The notes below the pieces were generated by a model. That model ran no database searches, was not told where the DNA came from, and saw only the letters and a list, made by a program, of their open reading frames with translations. Of a stretch of 64,000 nucleotides of DNA, positions 53,875 to 61,777 are shown one piece after another (the stretch's first letter is position 1; each line of letters opens with the position of its first letter). This DNA is from Flavobacterium sp. (GTDB taxonomy: Bacteria > Bacteroidota > Bacteroidia > Flavobacteriales > Flavobacteriaceae), in assembly GCF_013823965.1 (NCBI RefSeq), contig NZ_PNNA01000066.1, forward strand, positions 1 through 64,000. The letters run 5' to 3'. The position numbers and the translations under genes are program-made.

Positions 53875-56800
53875 CAACTTTTCGATTTTACCCGAAACTG
53901 AAATTTTTACTTTTATTGGATTAAAAGATAACCATCCAGTTTTGCCTTCACCAAAACTTTGTATTCTGACATAATAAGGTTGAAAATTATTTTGAATTGA
54001 AGCTTCTTTACTCAATCTGAATTCATAAAATTTAGAAGACAACTTCTGAACTCTATACAAATGATTCTTCAAAACTTCACAATCAGGATTCTCCCAATTA
54101 ATTTCTTCTTCTTTCAGCCCCAATAAAAACATATCATTTATTTGTAAAGTGGTTACTATTGAAGTTCCATCGGCTGGTAATTGAAAAACAGTTTGCTTTT
54201 GACGTTTGCGTTCGACCACTGTCCAAAAAGTCACTACATCTTCTTTAAGATTTCCCTTTTCATCATTGTAAATAATAACGTGATGATTATTTCTAGGGTT
54301 AACATATTGATTAATGTCTTCTTTCAATCGTTCTGCTCTACCTATACTTTCTTTCATTCTTACTTTTTTGATAGGAACAGGAGCACCGTTTTTATTAGGC
54401 AAGAAAATTTGTGGTTGGTTTATTCCATTCTCATCAACTACAAAAAAGGTGTTGGCAGGAACTTTATCTTTTTCAAACCCGCCTAATTCTTGCACTCTTT
54501 TCAATATCAACAATCGAGTAGACTCGTCAACGACTTTGTCTATTTGTTTTTCGGTAGTCAAACTTTCTATTGGTTTACGAACGTGGTATGCTTCTTCTCC
54601 ATTAAAATTTCGCTTTCCAAAAACCGTTTCTTTATGCAATTGTCCTCTTGCAGCTACTCCAACATTTCTATGAACGTGTCCATTCTTTTCTGTTTTATGA
54701 GTTCTGACGGTTATTATATTGTTTAGTTTTTTATGCGAAACCAGAATTTTATCAACCGCTACTTCAGCATCTTTAACAAAACCATCCCAAGGCATAGGAA
54801 AGTTTTTGTTTTCGGGTTTTCTATCGTATCTGTTCCATTCGGATAATTTCTTTAAATGCTCAACGGTTCCGCAAGCCATAACCAAAGCATCAATAGCGTG
54901 ATGACGATGATCTTCTCTGGTTTTGGTTTTATCTTCTGGATTAAGTACAGCATTCAATCCCCACTTTTGACGCAAATTAGCCGTCATTTGACCTGGAGAA
55001 ACAGAAACTTTCTCGCAAATCTTAGACATATAATTCTTGGCTTCCTTACTAATATATCTCGTATCATTTAGATTTTTACTTGCAAAATCATCATCAAATT
55101 TTTGTTGCACAAAACGTTTGAATTTTTGATAACTGTTTGGATATTGAGCTGTGTCGGAAAACAGTTTCAACGCTCTTTCTTTTACTTCGTGCCATTTATT
55201 TTCACCTTGCAAACTATAAAATTCAAAAGGTGTTCTATCACCTTTTGCCCTGTTTTCATCAGCAAAACAAAGTGTTTTGTTCATAAAGCTATCGTTCAAG
55301 GATTTACTCCAAGGATGAATGTGTTCTATTTGAACTTCACCACTAAACAATTGGGTTACACTGATGCTTCTTCCTGTATAAGGGCAAGTATGTTTACATT
55401 CTTCCCATAGTTTATAAAGTAAAAGATTATCTTGAGAAATGTGTTTTCCCAGATTATTGAGTTCTACTTTTACCCTGTCATTTTCTCTTTCTAATTTTTG
55501 TTGCCTTTTTCGCTCTTCATTTCTTCCTGATTTCGAAGCTTTCAAGTTTCGAGCTAGTTCCACTTTTATTTCGTCAGGTTTTCCATATTCATCAACAATT
55601 TCGTTTACTAATTTCCTGATTTCAAATAAAGCAGTTATTACAACTGGATTTCTAATGGCCTGAATTTCCTTGTCCGCATTTGCATTTACTGGAAGTTTAT
55701 CCAACAAAACAGTTTCTTCAATATTGGCTGAATGATGGTATAGTTTAGTTAACTGCTTTTCGGTAAGATGCAAATCTGTTTTCAGAAAATGTTTTAAAGG
55801 TTCAATAAATCCCCCTTTCATATTCGAGCGAACAATTTCATATATATTATCCAAAATCAACCCTTTGTCACCACTATCTAAGGTTTCCCAATTTTGTCCA
55901 TAAGCATTTTTTATTCCTCCAAGAACTACAGCAATGTCATATTGAAATCCCATTTCCAGGAAAGGCAAAATATTGTTAATTGCTTTTCTGCTTAAACTGG
56001 CATATTTATCTTTTAGATTGAATTTAGAAATAGCTTCTGCTTGTGTTTCATCAAAACCCCAATTTTTAATGGCATATTCTTTTACTTTATCCTTGCTGTC
56101 AAAAAAATACAAAACGTGCCAAATATCCTCTTGTTCTTTTTCAGTGAAACCAAACCATTTTTTACCAAAAAACTTTTTACTGCAAAGATTTGATATGGTG
56201 TGAGTCCCCACAATTTTGTCTTCATCTTTATAGTTGAATTTATAAATTGTATCGAGTTTGTTGATGGCTTTGCGAATGTCTTTAAAACTTGGTTTTTCTT
56301 TTTCAATTAGAAAATTAAAAACTAATTTTCTCTCGTCAGCGTGCAACTTATGACCATTATATTCAACTGTGTTAATCCATTGATGCAATCTATATAATTC
56401 AAAAGGAATTGCACTCAATTGGCATTTAGTCTTGTTTGATTCAAATGTGCAATTACCAACTAAATGCTTTTGTGAACGCAAAGGTCTTTGATGAAACAAA
56501 ATACCGTCTTCTTTATAACCTTCATCACTCTTTCTTCCGCCAATTTTTTCTTTTATGTCGTGAGTCAAATTAGAATGATACACTTTTTGATGTTCCCAAA
56601 TTTGTTCAAATTCGTCAACATACATTTGTCGTGTAGTATATCTATTTCTAATTCGCTCTAATCCATCTACAAATGGCTGATTTTCTTTTGGTGCAATTTC
56701 ATAAAAGTAAGAACCCAAAGTTTTATTTTCAATTTGTTCTCTAGTTTCATCGATTCCTATTTTTCCTTCTTTAGCATTCCCTTTGAAAATGGCACCATCA

Positions 56801-57258
56801 TCTTTTCCAGCACTTCTGCTATTACTCAAAAATCCTCTTCGTTGAATTAAATGATAAAAAACACGACCAATTTCTTCAAAAGACAACTTTTCATTTAATG
56901 CTCTATGTCTTAATTCATAAGGATTGAGGGCAAACCAAGAAGCTAACTCCTGAGTTGGAAACTTTTTAGTGGTTTTCCAATTCTCGAAATCTTCATTAGA
57001 CAAAGGACACATATTTAACGATGCCAATTCTTTTAATAAAACTCGCTTCCTTAATCTTCTTCTAAAAAATTGTCTTCGCGTTCCTCTTGCTCCTGTTCTG
57101 CTTGCATTTTTGGAAAGTTCTCCTTCACCATCTCCTAAATTATCAACACCAACAGGAAATATTCTGCTTCCCATTCCAATAATTTTATTCAATTTATCAT
57201 CAATCAAAGCCCATCCAATCGAGTTTGTACCTAAATCCAATCCTAATATTTTAGCCAT
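53872..57258 (-). CDS. cas9: CRISPR endonuclease Cas9 (type II-C)
   Basis: This 1128-aa RNA-guided nuclease has both active sites intact. RuvC-I is AKILGLDLGTNSIGW with Asp8; the arginine-rich bridge helix contains RRQFFRRRLRKRVLL; RuvC-II is DEIKVELARN (about 560-570). HNH is VQIEHIHPWSKSLND with downstream Asn residues (about 640-680), and RuvC-III is DHRHHAIDALVMACG (about 780-795). The size and lack of csn2/cas4 fit II-C. The start is the ATG at 57256-57258; an in-frame ATG 69 nt upstream would add 23 residues without conservation. Unusually it faces away from cas1-cas2, with the array and a toxin-antitoxin pair between. Confidence 0.97.
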   Translation of the reverse strand: MAKILGLDLGTNSIGWALIDDKLNKIIGMGSRIFPVGVDNLGDGEGELSKNASRTGARGTRRQFFRRRLRKRVLLKELASLNMCPLSNEDFENWKTTKKFPTQELASWFALNPYELRHRALNEKLSFEEIGRVFYHLIQRRGFLSNSRSAGKDDGAIFKGNAKEGKIGIDETREQIENKTLGSYFYEIAPKENQPFVDGLERIRNRYTTRQMYVDEFEQIWEHQKVYHSNLTHDIKEKIGGRKSDEGYKEDGILFHQRPLRSQKHLVGNCTFESNKTKCQLSAIPFELYRLHQWINTVEYNGHKLHADERKLVFNFLIEKEKPSFKDIRKAINKLDTIYKFNYKDEDKIVGTHTISNLCSKKFFGKKWFGFTEKEQEDIWHVLYFFDSKDKVKEYAIKNWGFDETQAEAISKFNLKDKYASLSRKAINNILPFLEMGFQYDIAVVLGGIKNAYGQNWETLDSGDKGLILDNIYEIVRSNMKGGFIEPLKHFLKTDLHLTEKQLTKLYHHSANIEETVLLDKLPVNANADKEIQAIRNPVVITALFEIRKLVNEIVDEYGKPDEIKVELARNLKASKSGRNEERKRQQKLERENDRVKVELNNLGKHISQDNLLLYKLWEECKHTCPYTGRSISVTQLFSGEVQIEHIHPWSKSLNDSFMNKTLCFADENRAKGDRTPFEFYSLQGENKWHEVKERALKLFSDTAQYPNSYQKFKRFVQQKFDDDFASKNLNDTRYISKEAKNYMSKICEKVSVSPGQMTANLRQKWGLNAVLNPEDKTKTREDHRHHAIDALVMACGTVEHLKKLSEWNRYDRKPENKNFPMPWDGFVKDAEVAVDKILVSHKKLNNIITVRTHKTEKNGHVHRNVGVAARGQLHKETVFGKRNFNGEEAYHVRKPIESLTTEKQIDKVVDESTRLLILKRVQELGGFEKDKVPANTFFVVDENGINQPQIFLPNKNGAPVPIKKVRMKESIGRAERLKEDINQYVNPRNNHHVIIYNDEKGNLKEDVVTFWTVVERKRQKQTVFQLPADGTSIVTTLQINDMFLLGLKEEEINWENPDCEVLKNHLYRVQKLSSKFYEFRLSKEASIQNNFQPYYVRIQSFGEGKTGWLSFNPIKVKISVSGKIEKL

Positions 57259-57328
57259 AATAATCTGTCTTTTTAAGATTTTTAAAGTTACTGAAAAAAT
57301 AATTACCCCTTTTACGGTTTTCCTCATT

Positions 57329-57336
57329 CAAACTAA
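57329..57336 (-). promoter_or_regulatory. Weak -7 element upstream of cas9
   Basis: TTAGTTTG on the minus strand differs from TAnnTTTG at one position and lies about 70 nt before the cas9 ATG. It is 14 nt from the divergent tracrRNA -7 element, so the two promoters would overlap. Confidence 0.3.
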
Positions 57337-57349
57337 AGTTTTTTTTATT

Positions 57350-57357
57350 TACATTTG
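57350..57357 (+). promoter_or_regulatory. -7 element of the tracrRNA promoter
   Basis: TACATTTG fits TAnnTTTG. A start 6-7 nt downstream (about 57364) would place the tracrRNA 5' end just before the anti-repeat, which supports the assignment. Confidence 0.6.
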
Positions 57358-57363
57358 TAACTG

Positions 57364-57453
57364 ATTAAAATTTCTAATCTTTAATCTTATCACAATAAGG
57401 CTATATGCCGTAGATTAAAATCTTTTGTCCTGCTTCGGTGGGACTTTTTTTTT
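57364..57453 (+). ncRNA. tracrRNA of the type II-C system
   Basis: The anti-repeat (TTTCTAATCTTTAATC, 57371-57386) pairs over 16 bp with the crRNA repeat. After an internal bulge (TTAT against GTTT) CACAAT pairs with the first six repeat bases. Next come the nexus hairpin (AAGGC-TATAT-GCC), a small AGATTAAAATCT stem, and a terminator hairpin with a TTCG tetraloop (GTCCTGC/GTGGGAC, 57427-57444) followed by nine T. This is the standard II-C layout. It is divergent from cas9. The exact 5' end is estimated. Confidence 0.92.
57427..57453 (+). terminator. Rho-independent terminator of the tracrRNA
   Basis: GTCCTGC and GTGGGAC form a 7-bp stem (with two G-T pairs) closed by a TTCG tetraloop, followed by nine T (57445-57453). 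It is also the last structural module of the tracrRNA. Confidence 0.88.
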
Positions 57454-57500
57454 AAAACATCCTGCTAAACCATTCCACTGATCAAGACGAGACCTTAAAA

Positions 57501-57556
57501 TGGCCGTGGCCAATTAATAAAATGGTCGCGGCAAAATAATCATTTGGTCGCGGCCA
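57501..57556. promoter_or_regulatory. Three 22-bp-spaced iterons upstream of the HU-like gene
   Basis: TGGCCGTGGCCA (57501-57512), TGGTCGCGGCAA (57523-57534) and TGGTCGCGGCCA (57545-57556) start exactly 22 bp apart, close to two helical turns. They are GC-rich islands in AT-rich DNA and end 5 bp before the -33 element of a consensus promoter. The arrangement suggests a regulator binding on one face of the helix. Confidence 0.75.
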
Positions 57557-57561
57557 TTTAT

Positions 57562-57591
57562 TTGATTCATCAGGATGAATTAGTATATTTG
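57562..57591 (+). promoter_or_regulatory. Consensus promoter of the HU-like gene
   Basis: TTG (57562-57564), 19 nt, TATATTTG (57584-57591) is a perfect Bacteroidetes -33/-7 arrangement. The ATG lies 27 nt downstream. It excludes the longer reading frame that would start at 57544, since that codon would precede the promoter. Confidence 0.75.
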
Positions 57592-57618
57592 TGGGTATCA
57601 ATCTCAATTTCAATCCTT

Positions 57619-58008
57619 ATGGCTGTTCCTTTTAGCGTAACTAAAAAAATTATCCCAAATCAAGCCAATCCCACGGTAGCTTATTATCCCCGAATCACCA
57701 AAAGTGGCGTTATGGATTTAGACGACTTGTCTGACCGTGTTTCCAGTAGTTGTTCCGTAACCCAATCCGATTGTTATGCGGTGGTTATCAGCCTAGTCAA
57801 TGAAATAGGAATCGCCTTGAAAGAAGGCAACATTGTTCGATTGGGACATCTGGGTTCTTTTCAAATAAGCATACAAAGTACGGCCAGCCCAACTCCCGAA
57901 GAAGTAGATAAAACCAAAATAAAAAGCAGTTCAATCGTGTTCCGCCCGGGCAAAAAATTGAAGCTAATGCTGAAACAATTGGTGTTCAAAAAAACAGTCA
58001 AAACTTAA
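57619..58008 (+). CDS. HU-like (Bacteroidetes histone-family) DNA-binding protein
   Basis: This protein of about 129 aa starts AVPFSVTKKIIPNQANPTVA and contains the HU/IHF-type fold: helix pair SVTQSDCYAVVISLVNEIGI, the turn NIVRLGHLGSFQISI and the tail VFRPGKKLKLML. The family, common in Bacteroidetes, is a divergent histone-like group that may bend DNA. The start is chosen from the promoter and the conserved N-terminus. rmuC follows after 64 nt. Its promoter carries the three iterons. Confidence 0.88.
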   Translation: MAVPFSVTKKIIPNQANPTVAYYPRITKSGVMDLDDLSDRVSSSCSVTQSDCYAVVISLVNEIGIALKEGNIVRLGHLGSFQISIQSTASPTPEEVDKTKIKSSSIVFRPGKKLKLMLKQLVFKKTVKT

Positions 58009-58072
58009 AAAGTAATTGGCCTACTTAAACCAATAATACCTATTTTTACGTTCTACAAAAAACATCTTTTTT

Positions 58073-59428
58073 ATGTCAAACATGCTTCCCTTTTTATTGC
58101 TTTTCATTGTTGCCCTCGCCATTGGAATTTTCATTGGAAAAATGATTTTCTCGACAAAATCCGAATCTGAAAAAGCTTTTCTGGAAGAAAAACTGAACAG
58201 CCTCAAAGAGCAATCCCAATTAGAAAAAACAGCTTTGGAAAAACAACTGCAGCAAACTGTGCAAGAAAAAGAAAGCATTCGCAACGAAAAAGAGACCCTC
58301 AACATTCAACTCACCAAAAAAGAAGTCGATTTTGAAAATCTTTGGCAACGCAACAAGGAACAAAAAGAAGAAGTAGAGAAACTACAGGAAAAGTTCACCA
58401 AGGAATTCGAGAATTTGGCCAATAAAATATTGGACGAAAAGTCGAATAAATTCACCGAACAAAACAAGGAGAACATGAAAAACATCTTGTCGCCCCTGCA
58501 AGACAAGATCCAATTGTTCGAGAAAAAAGTGGAAGACACCCACAAAGAAAGCATTGATTATCACGCAGCTTTGCGCCAACAAATTCTGGGTTTGCGCGAA
58601 ATGAACCTTCAAATGAGCAAGGAAACCTTGAACCTGACCAAAGCATTGAAAGGCGACAGCAAAATGCAGGGAAACTGGGGCGAGTTGATTCTGGAACGCG
58701 TTTTGGAAAAATCGGGCTTGGAAAAAGATCGAGAATATTTTGTGCAACAATCCCACGTTAATCAAGAGGGACAACGCGTTTTTCCTGATGTCGTGATTAA
58801 TTTGCCCGACGGCAAAAAGATGGTTGTCGATTCGAAAGTGTCTTTGACTGCTTATGAAAAGCACATCAACGAGGAAGACGAGAGCTTGAAAAACGGCTAT
58901 TTAAAAGAACACGTCAATTCCATCAAACGCCATGTGGAGCAACTGGGCGATAAAAATTACCAAGATTTATACCAAATCGAAAGCCCTGATTTTGTGCTGC
59001 TTTTCATCCCGATGGAACCCGCTTTCGCCTTGGCACTCAACGAAGACACGACTTTATACAACAAAGCTTTCGAAAAAAATATCGTGATCGTGACACCTTC
59101 TACCCTATTGGCCACTTTGCGCACCATAGACAGTATGTGGACCAACCAGAAACAACAGGAAAATGCTTTTGAAATTGCCCGTCAAGCCGGTGCTTTGTAT
59201 GACAAATTTGAAGGTTTTGTGGCCGATTTGATCAAAGTGGGAAAAAAGATTGACGAAAGCAAAATGGAATACCAAGGAGCGATGAACAAATTGGTGGATG
59301 GAAAAGGAAACCTCATCACGAGTGTCGAAAAATTGAAAAAAATGGGTGCCAAAGCCAAGAAAGCACTTCCCGACAACATCCTGAATCGAGCCAACGCCGA
59401 TCAGGAACAAATGAACAATACGCTTTAA
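58073..59428 (+). CDS. rmuC: DNA recombination protein RmuC
   Basis: This 451-aa protein has an N-terminal membrane helix (residues 1-24), a long coiled coil (about 33-150), and the RmuC nuclease-like domain with GNWGELILERVLEKSGL, PDVVINLPDGKKMVVDSKVS and VTPSTLLATLRTID. RmuC limits inversions between short inverted repeats, and its role in genome stability is known only genetically. It lies downstream of the HU-like gene and may share its transcript. Confidence 0.94.
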   Translation: MSNMLPFLLLFIVALAIGIFIGKMIFSTKSESEKAFLEEKLNSLKEQSQLEKTALEKQLQQTVQEKESIRNEKETLNIQLTKKEVDFENLWQRNKEQKEEVEKLQEKFTKEFENLANKILDEKSNKFTEQNKENMKNILSPLQDKIQLFEKKVEDTHKESIDYHAALRQQILGLREMNLQMSKETLNLTKALKGDSKMQGNWGELILERVLEKSGLEKDREYFVQQSHVNQEGQRVFPDVVINLPDGKKMVVDSKVSLTAYEKHINEEDESLKNGYLKEHVNSIKRHVEQLGDKNYQDLYQIESPDFVLLFIPMEPAFALALNEDTTLYNKAFEKNIVIVTPSTLLATLRTIDSMWTNQKQQENAFEIARQAGALYDKFEGFVADLIKVGKKIDESKMEYQGAMNKLVDGKGNLITSVEKLKKMGAKAKKALPDNILNRANADQEQMNNTL

Positions 59429-59541
59429 ATCAGGGTAAAAAACTAAGTATTTCTCTTTTTTATAAGACAATTTTTCTTAATAAAACCAAGGAATTTTAAA
59501 CAAAATAGCGTAACTTTAAATAATTTAATTCATCTGCCGAC

Positions 59542-60105
59542 ATGAAAAAAATTATACTATTATTGCTATTGTTCAATGCCAATGTGATTTCCGCTCAAGA
59601 AGAATTGACCACCACAACGGGGATCATCCACTTTGAGGCATCAGTGCCTCTATTTGAAGAAGTCAAAGCCACAAACAATGAGGCTACTTGTGTCATAAAC
59701 ACTAAAACGGGAGCCATTGCAAGTATAGTTTTGATAAAAGATTTCCATTTCAAGATTTCGATGATGGAAAAACATTTTAACGAAAATTACATGGAAAGCC
59801 ACAGCTATCCAAAAGCCGTTTTCAAAGGAAACATTGAGGGGTTCAACTTGAACATCATTGGCACATCACCAAAAGAATTTAAACTGAAAGGCATATTGAA
59901 GTTACACGGAAAATCCAAAAAAATCAACACCGTTGCCATCCTTAGAAAAGTGGACGGCAAATTAGAATTCATTTCGGAATTTAACGTGGCCAGCAAAGAT
60001 TTTGACGTCAAAATTCCCGAAATGTTGAGTGTGAAAGTGGCCGAAACCGTCAACATAAAAACACTGTTTCAGCTGAACATGCCTATCTCCCCAAACAATC
60101 CCTGA
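59542..60105 (+). CDS. YceI-family periplasmic protein
   Basis: This 187-aa protein has a signal peptide (residues 1-19, ending VISAQ) and a YceI lipocalin-like barrel: TTTTGIIHFEASVPLFEEVK, IVLIKDFHFKISMMEKHFNE, NYMESHSYPKAVFKG, and LKGILKLHGKSKKINTVAIL. YceI proteins bind isoprenoid or lipid-like ligands in the periplasm. The 3' end overlaps the convergent TIGR01777 gene by 23 nt. Confidence 0.9.
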   Translation: MKKIILLLLLFNANVISAQEELTTTTGIIHFEASVPLFEEVKATNNEATCVINTKTGAIASIVLIKDFHFKISMMEKHFNENYMESHSYPKAVFKGNIEGFNLNIIGTSPKEFKLKGILKLHGKSKKINTVAILRKVDGKLEFISEFNVASKDFDVKIPEMLSVKVAETVNIKTLFQLNMPISPNNP

Positions 60106-60997
60106 GCGCTTGTTCCAAGCTTGAAAATTTAAACTTGAATCCTGTTTTCTCTATTTTTTCCGAAGAAACCCTTCTTCCCGTGAGAATGATTTGTCCCATT
60201 TCGCCCAATGCTAGTTTTATCAAAAAAGCAGGAACATTAGGCAACCAAACAGAATATCCATAAATTTTTGCCAAGGTTTTCGAAAAAACAGCATTGGTGG
60301 TATTGTCATGAACGGCCGCATTATAAGCACCATTCATCGTACTATTGTTCAACGCTTCAAGATATATGCCACACAAATCGTCAACATGAATCCAGGGCAT
60401 GTATTGTTTCCCTGAACCCAAGGCGGAACCCAGCCTGAATTTAAAAACAGGACTTAATTTCTTCAAGAAACCATCTTCTTTACCCAATACCAAACCAGTA
60501 CGAATTTTCACCACTCGAATTCCGAAATCCGAAATAGTGTCAGCGGCGGCTTCCCACTTTTGGCAAGTAATTCCAAGAAAATCATTTTCTGGAGGCCTGT
60601 TTTCGGCGCAAACTTCTTCACCATTCAAAGCCCCATAAATTCCCACTCCCGATGCCGATACAAAGGCATCCAGTTGTTTATGGTTCTTTTTCAAGACATT
60701 ATAAATCAATCGAATGGGTTGTTCCCTACTCTGGACTATGGCTTCTTTTCGTTCTGCTGTCCAGGGCTTTTCGGCAATGTTTTCGCCGGCTAAATGTATG
60801 ACATAATCAGCTTTCAGGACAGCATCTTCTTCTATAAAACCAGTCGAAACATCCCATTGATAATAGAAAACATCTTCCTTGTTTTGTTTTTGGCTTCGGC
60901 TTAAAATGGAAACGGTATACCCCTTGCCCAGCAACAAATGAGTCAAATGCTTCCCTATAAATCCTGAACCTCCGCTTATTAATACGTTCTTTTTCAT
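60083..60997 (-). CDS. TIGR01777-family NAD(P)-dependent epimerase/oxidoreductase
   Basis: This protein of about 304 aa is an extended SDR with GGSGFIGKHL near the N-terminus, DYVIHLAGENIAEKPWT, a YGAL segment in place of the classical YxxxK, and a long substrate domain (LPNVPAFLIKLALGEMGQII). It belongs to the YfcH/SULA-like group, whose substrates are not known. The start is the ATG at 60995-60997; six upstream codons are possible but not conserved. The 3' end overlaps the YceI gene by 23 nt. Confidence 0.88.
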   Translation of the reverse strand: MKKNVLISGGSGFIGKHLTHLLLGKGYTVSILSRSQKQNKEDVFYYQWDVSTGFIEEDAVLKADYVIHLAGENIAEKPWTAERKEAIVQSREQPIRLIYNVLKKNHKQLDAFVSASGVGIYGALNGEEVCAENRPPENDFLGITCQKWEAAADTISDFGIRVVKIRTGLVLGKEDGFLKKLSPVFKFRLGSALGSGKQYMPWIHVDDLCGIYLEALNNSTMNGAYNAAVHDNTTNAVFSKTLAKIYGYSVWLPNVPAFLIKLALGEMGQIILTGRRVSSEKIEKTGFKFKFSSLEQALRDCLGR

Positions 60998-61039
60998 AAC
61001 AACAAATTTAAACATTTTAATGACACATCAAACATTTAC

Positions 61040-61056
61040 GTTAAATTTTGTTTAAC
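61040..61056. promoter_or_regulatory. Candidate operator upstream of the TetR-like gene
   Basis: GTTAAA-TTTTG-TTTAAC is a perfect inverted repeat with a 5-nt centre. A further GTTAAA lies at 61071-61076 within the promoter of the downstream gene. Its place between divergent genes suits a TetR-type operator; no binding is shown. Confidence 0.4.
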
Positions 61057-61061
61057 TTTAA

Positions 61062-61091
61062 TTGAATATCGTTAAACATTACATACCTTTA
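61062..61091 (+). promoter_or_regulatory. Promoter of the TetR-UbiB-SDR operon
   Basis: TTG (61062-61064), 19 nt, TACCTTTA (61084-61091) is close to the Bacteroidetes consensus, with A instead of G at the last position. The ATG follows 26 nt downstream. Confidence 0.5.
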
Positions 61092-61117
61092 CACCCTAAT
61101 TCAAAACACCATAAAAA

Positions 61118-61777
61118 ATGGCCGCTAAAAAAACACCAATTACAAAAGACAAAATAGTTTCCATCTACATGAATTACAGATTGGAAAATAACGACAAACC
61201 TAAGTCCGTGTATCAATTTGCCAAAACAAATGGTTTTGAGGAAACGGAATTCTATTCCTTTTTCGGAACATTGGAAAGCGTTGAGAAAGAGATTTTTAAA
61301 ATGTTTTTGGAAAAAGCTAAAGAATTAATTCAAAAAGATCCCGGTTACGAAAGCTACGACATGCAAAGCAAAATGCTGAGTTTTTACTTTACCTTCTTCG
61401 AATTGTTGACCGCCAACAGAAGTTATGTCGTGATGAGTTTGAAAGAACACCAAAACCAACTGAAAAACCTGATGCAGCTTTCGAGCCTACGAATTGGATT
61501 CAAAAACTACATCACCGAAATTATGACGGACGAAGTGAGAACCCAGTACGAAAAATTTCAAAACATTCAAGAAAAAGCGATACAGGAAACGGCTTGGATT
61601 CAGTTTTTATTGACACTAAAATTCTGGTTGGAAGACGAATCACCAGCATTTGAAAAAACAGACATTTATATTGAAAAATCAGTAAAAGCCACTTTTGAAT
61701 TGATGAATATTGCACCCTTGGAAAGCCTAATCGATTTTGGAAAATTCATTTTCAAAGAAAAAATACAAAAAAAATAA
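61118..61777 (+). CDS. TetR-like transcriptional regulator
   Basis: This 219-aa protein has a helix-turn-helix N-terminus (ITKDKIVSIYMNYRLENNDK, then SVYQFAKTNGFEETEFYSFF) and a helical C-terminal ligand domain typical of a TetR subfamily found in Bacteroidetes. The HTH is atypical and its recognition helix weak, so DNA binding is likely but not certain. It overlaps the UbiB-like gene by one base (TAATG). An inverted-repeat operator candidate lies 62 nt upstream. Confidence 0.82.
   Translation: MAAKKTPITKDKIVSIYMNYRLENNDKPKSVYQFAKTNGFEETEFYSFFGTLESVEKEIFKMFLEKAKELIQKDPGYESYDMQSKMLSFYFTFFELLTANRSYVVMSLKEHQNQLKNLMQLSSLRIGFKNYITEIMTDEVRTQYEKFQNIQEKAIQETAWIQFLLTLKFWLEDESPAFEKTDIYIEKSVKATFELMNIAPLESLIDFGKFIFKEKIQKK

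Noticed and set aside
57259..57327. A 23-residue N-terminal extension of Cas9
   Set aside because: The conserved AKILGLDLGTNSIGW follows the later ATG directly, as in other Cas9 proteins. The weak cas9 -7 element lies at 57329, just before the longer start, leaving almost no leader.
57544..57618. A longer N-terminus for the HU-like protein starting at 57544
   Set aside because: The perfect promoter at 57562-57591 lies inside this stretch, so it cannot be translated from that promoter, and the family's conserved N-terminus begins at 57619.
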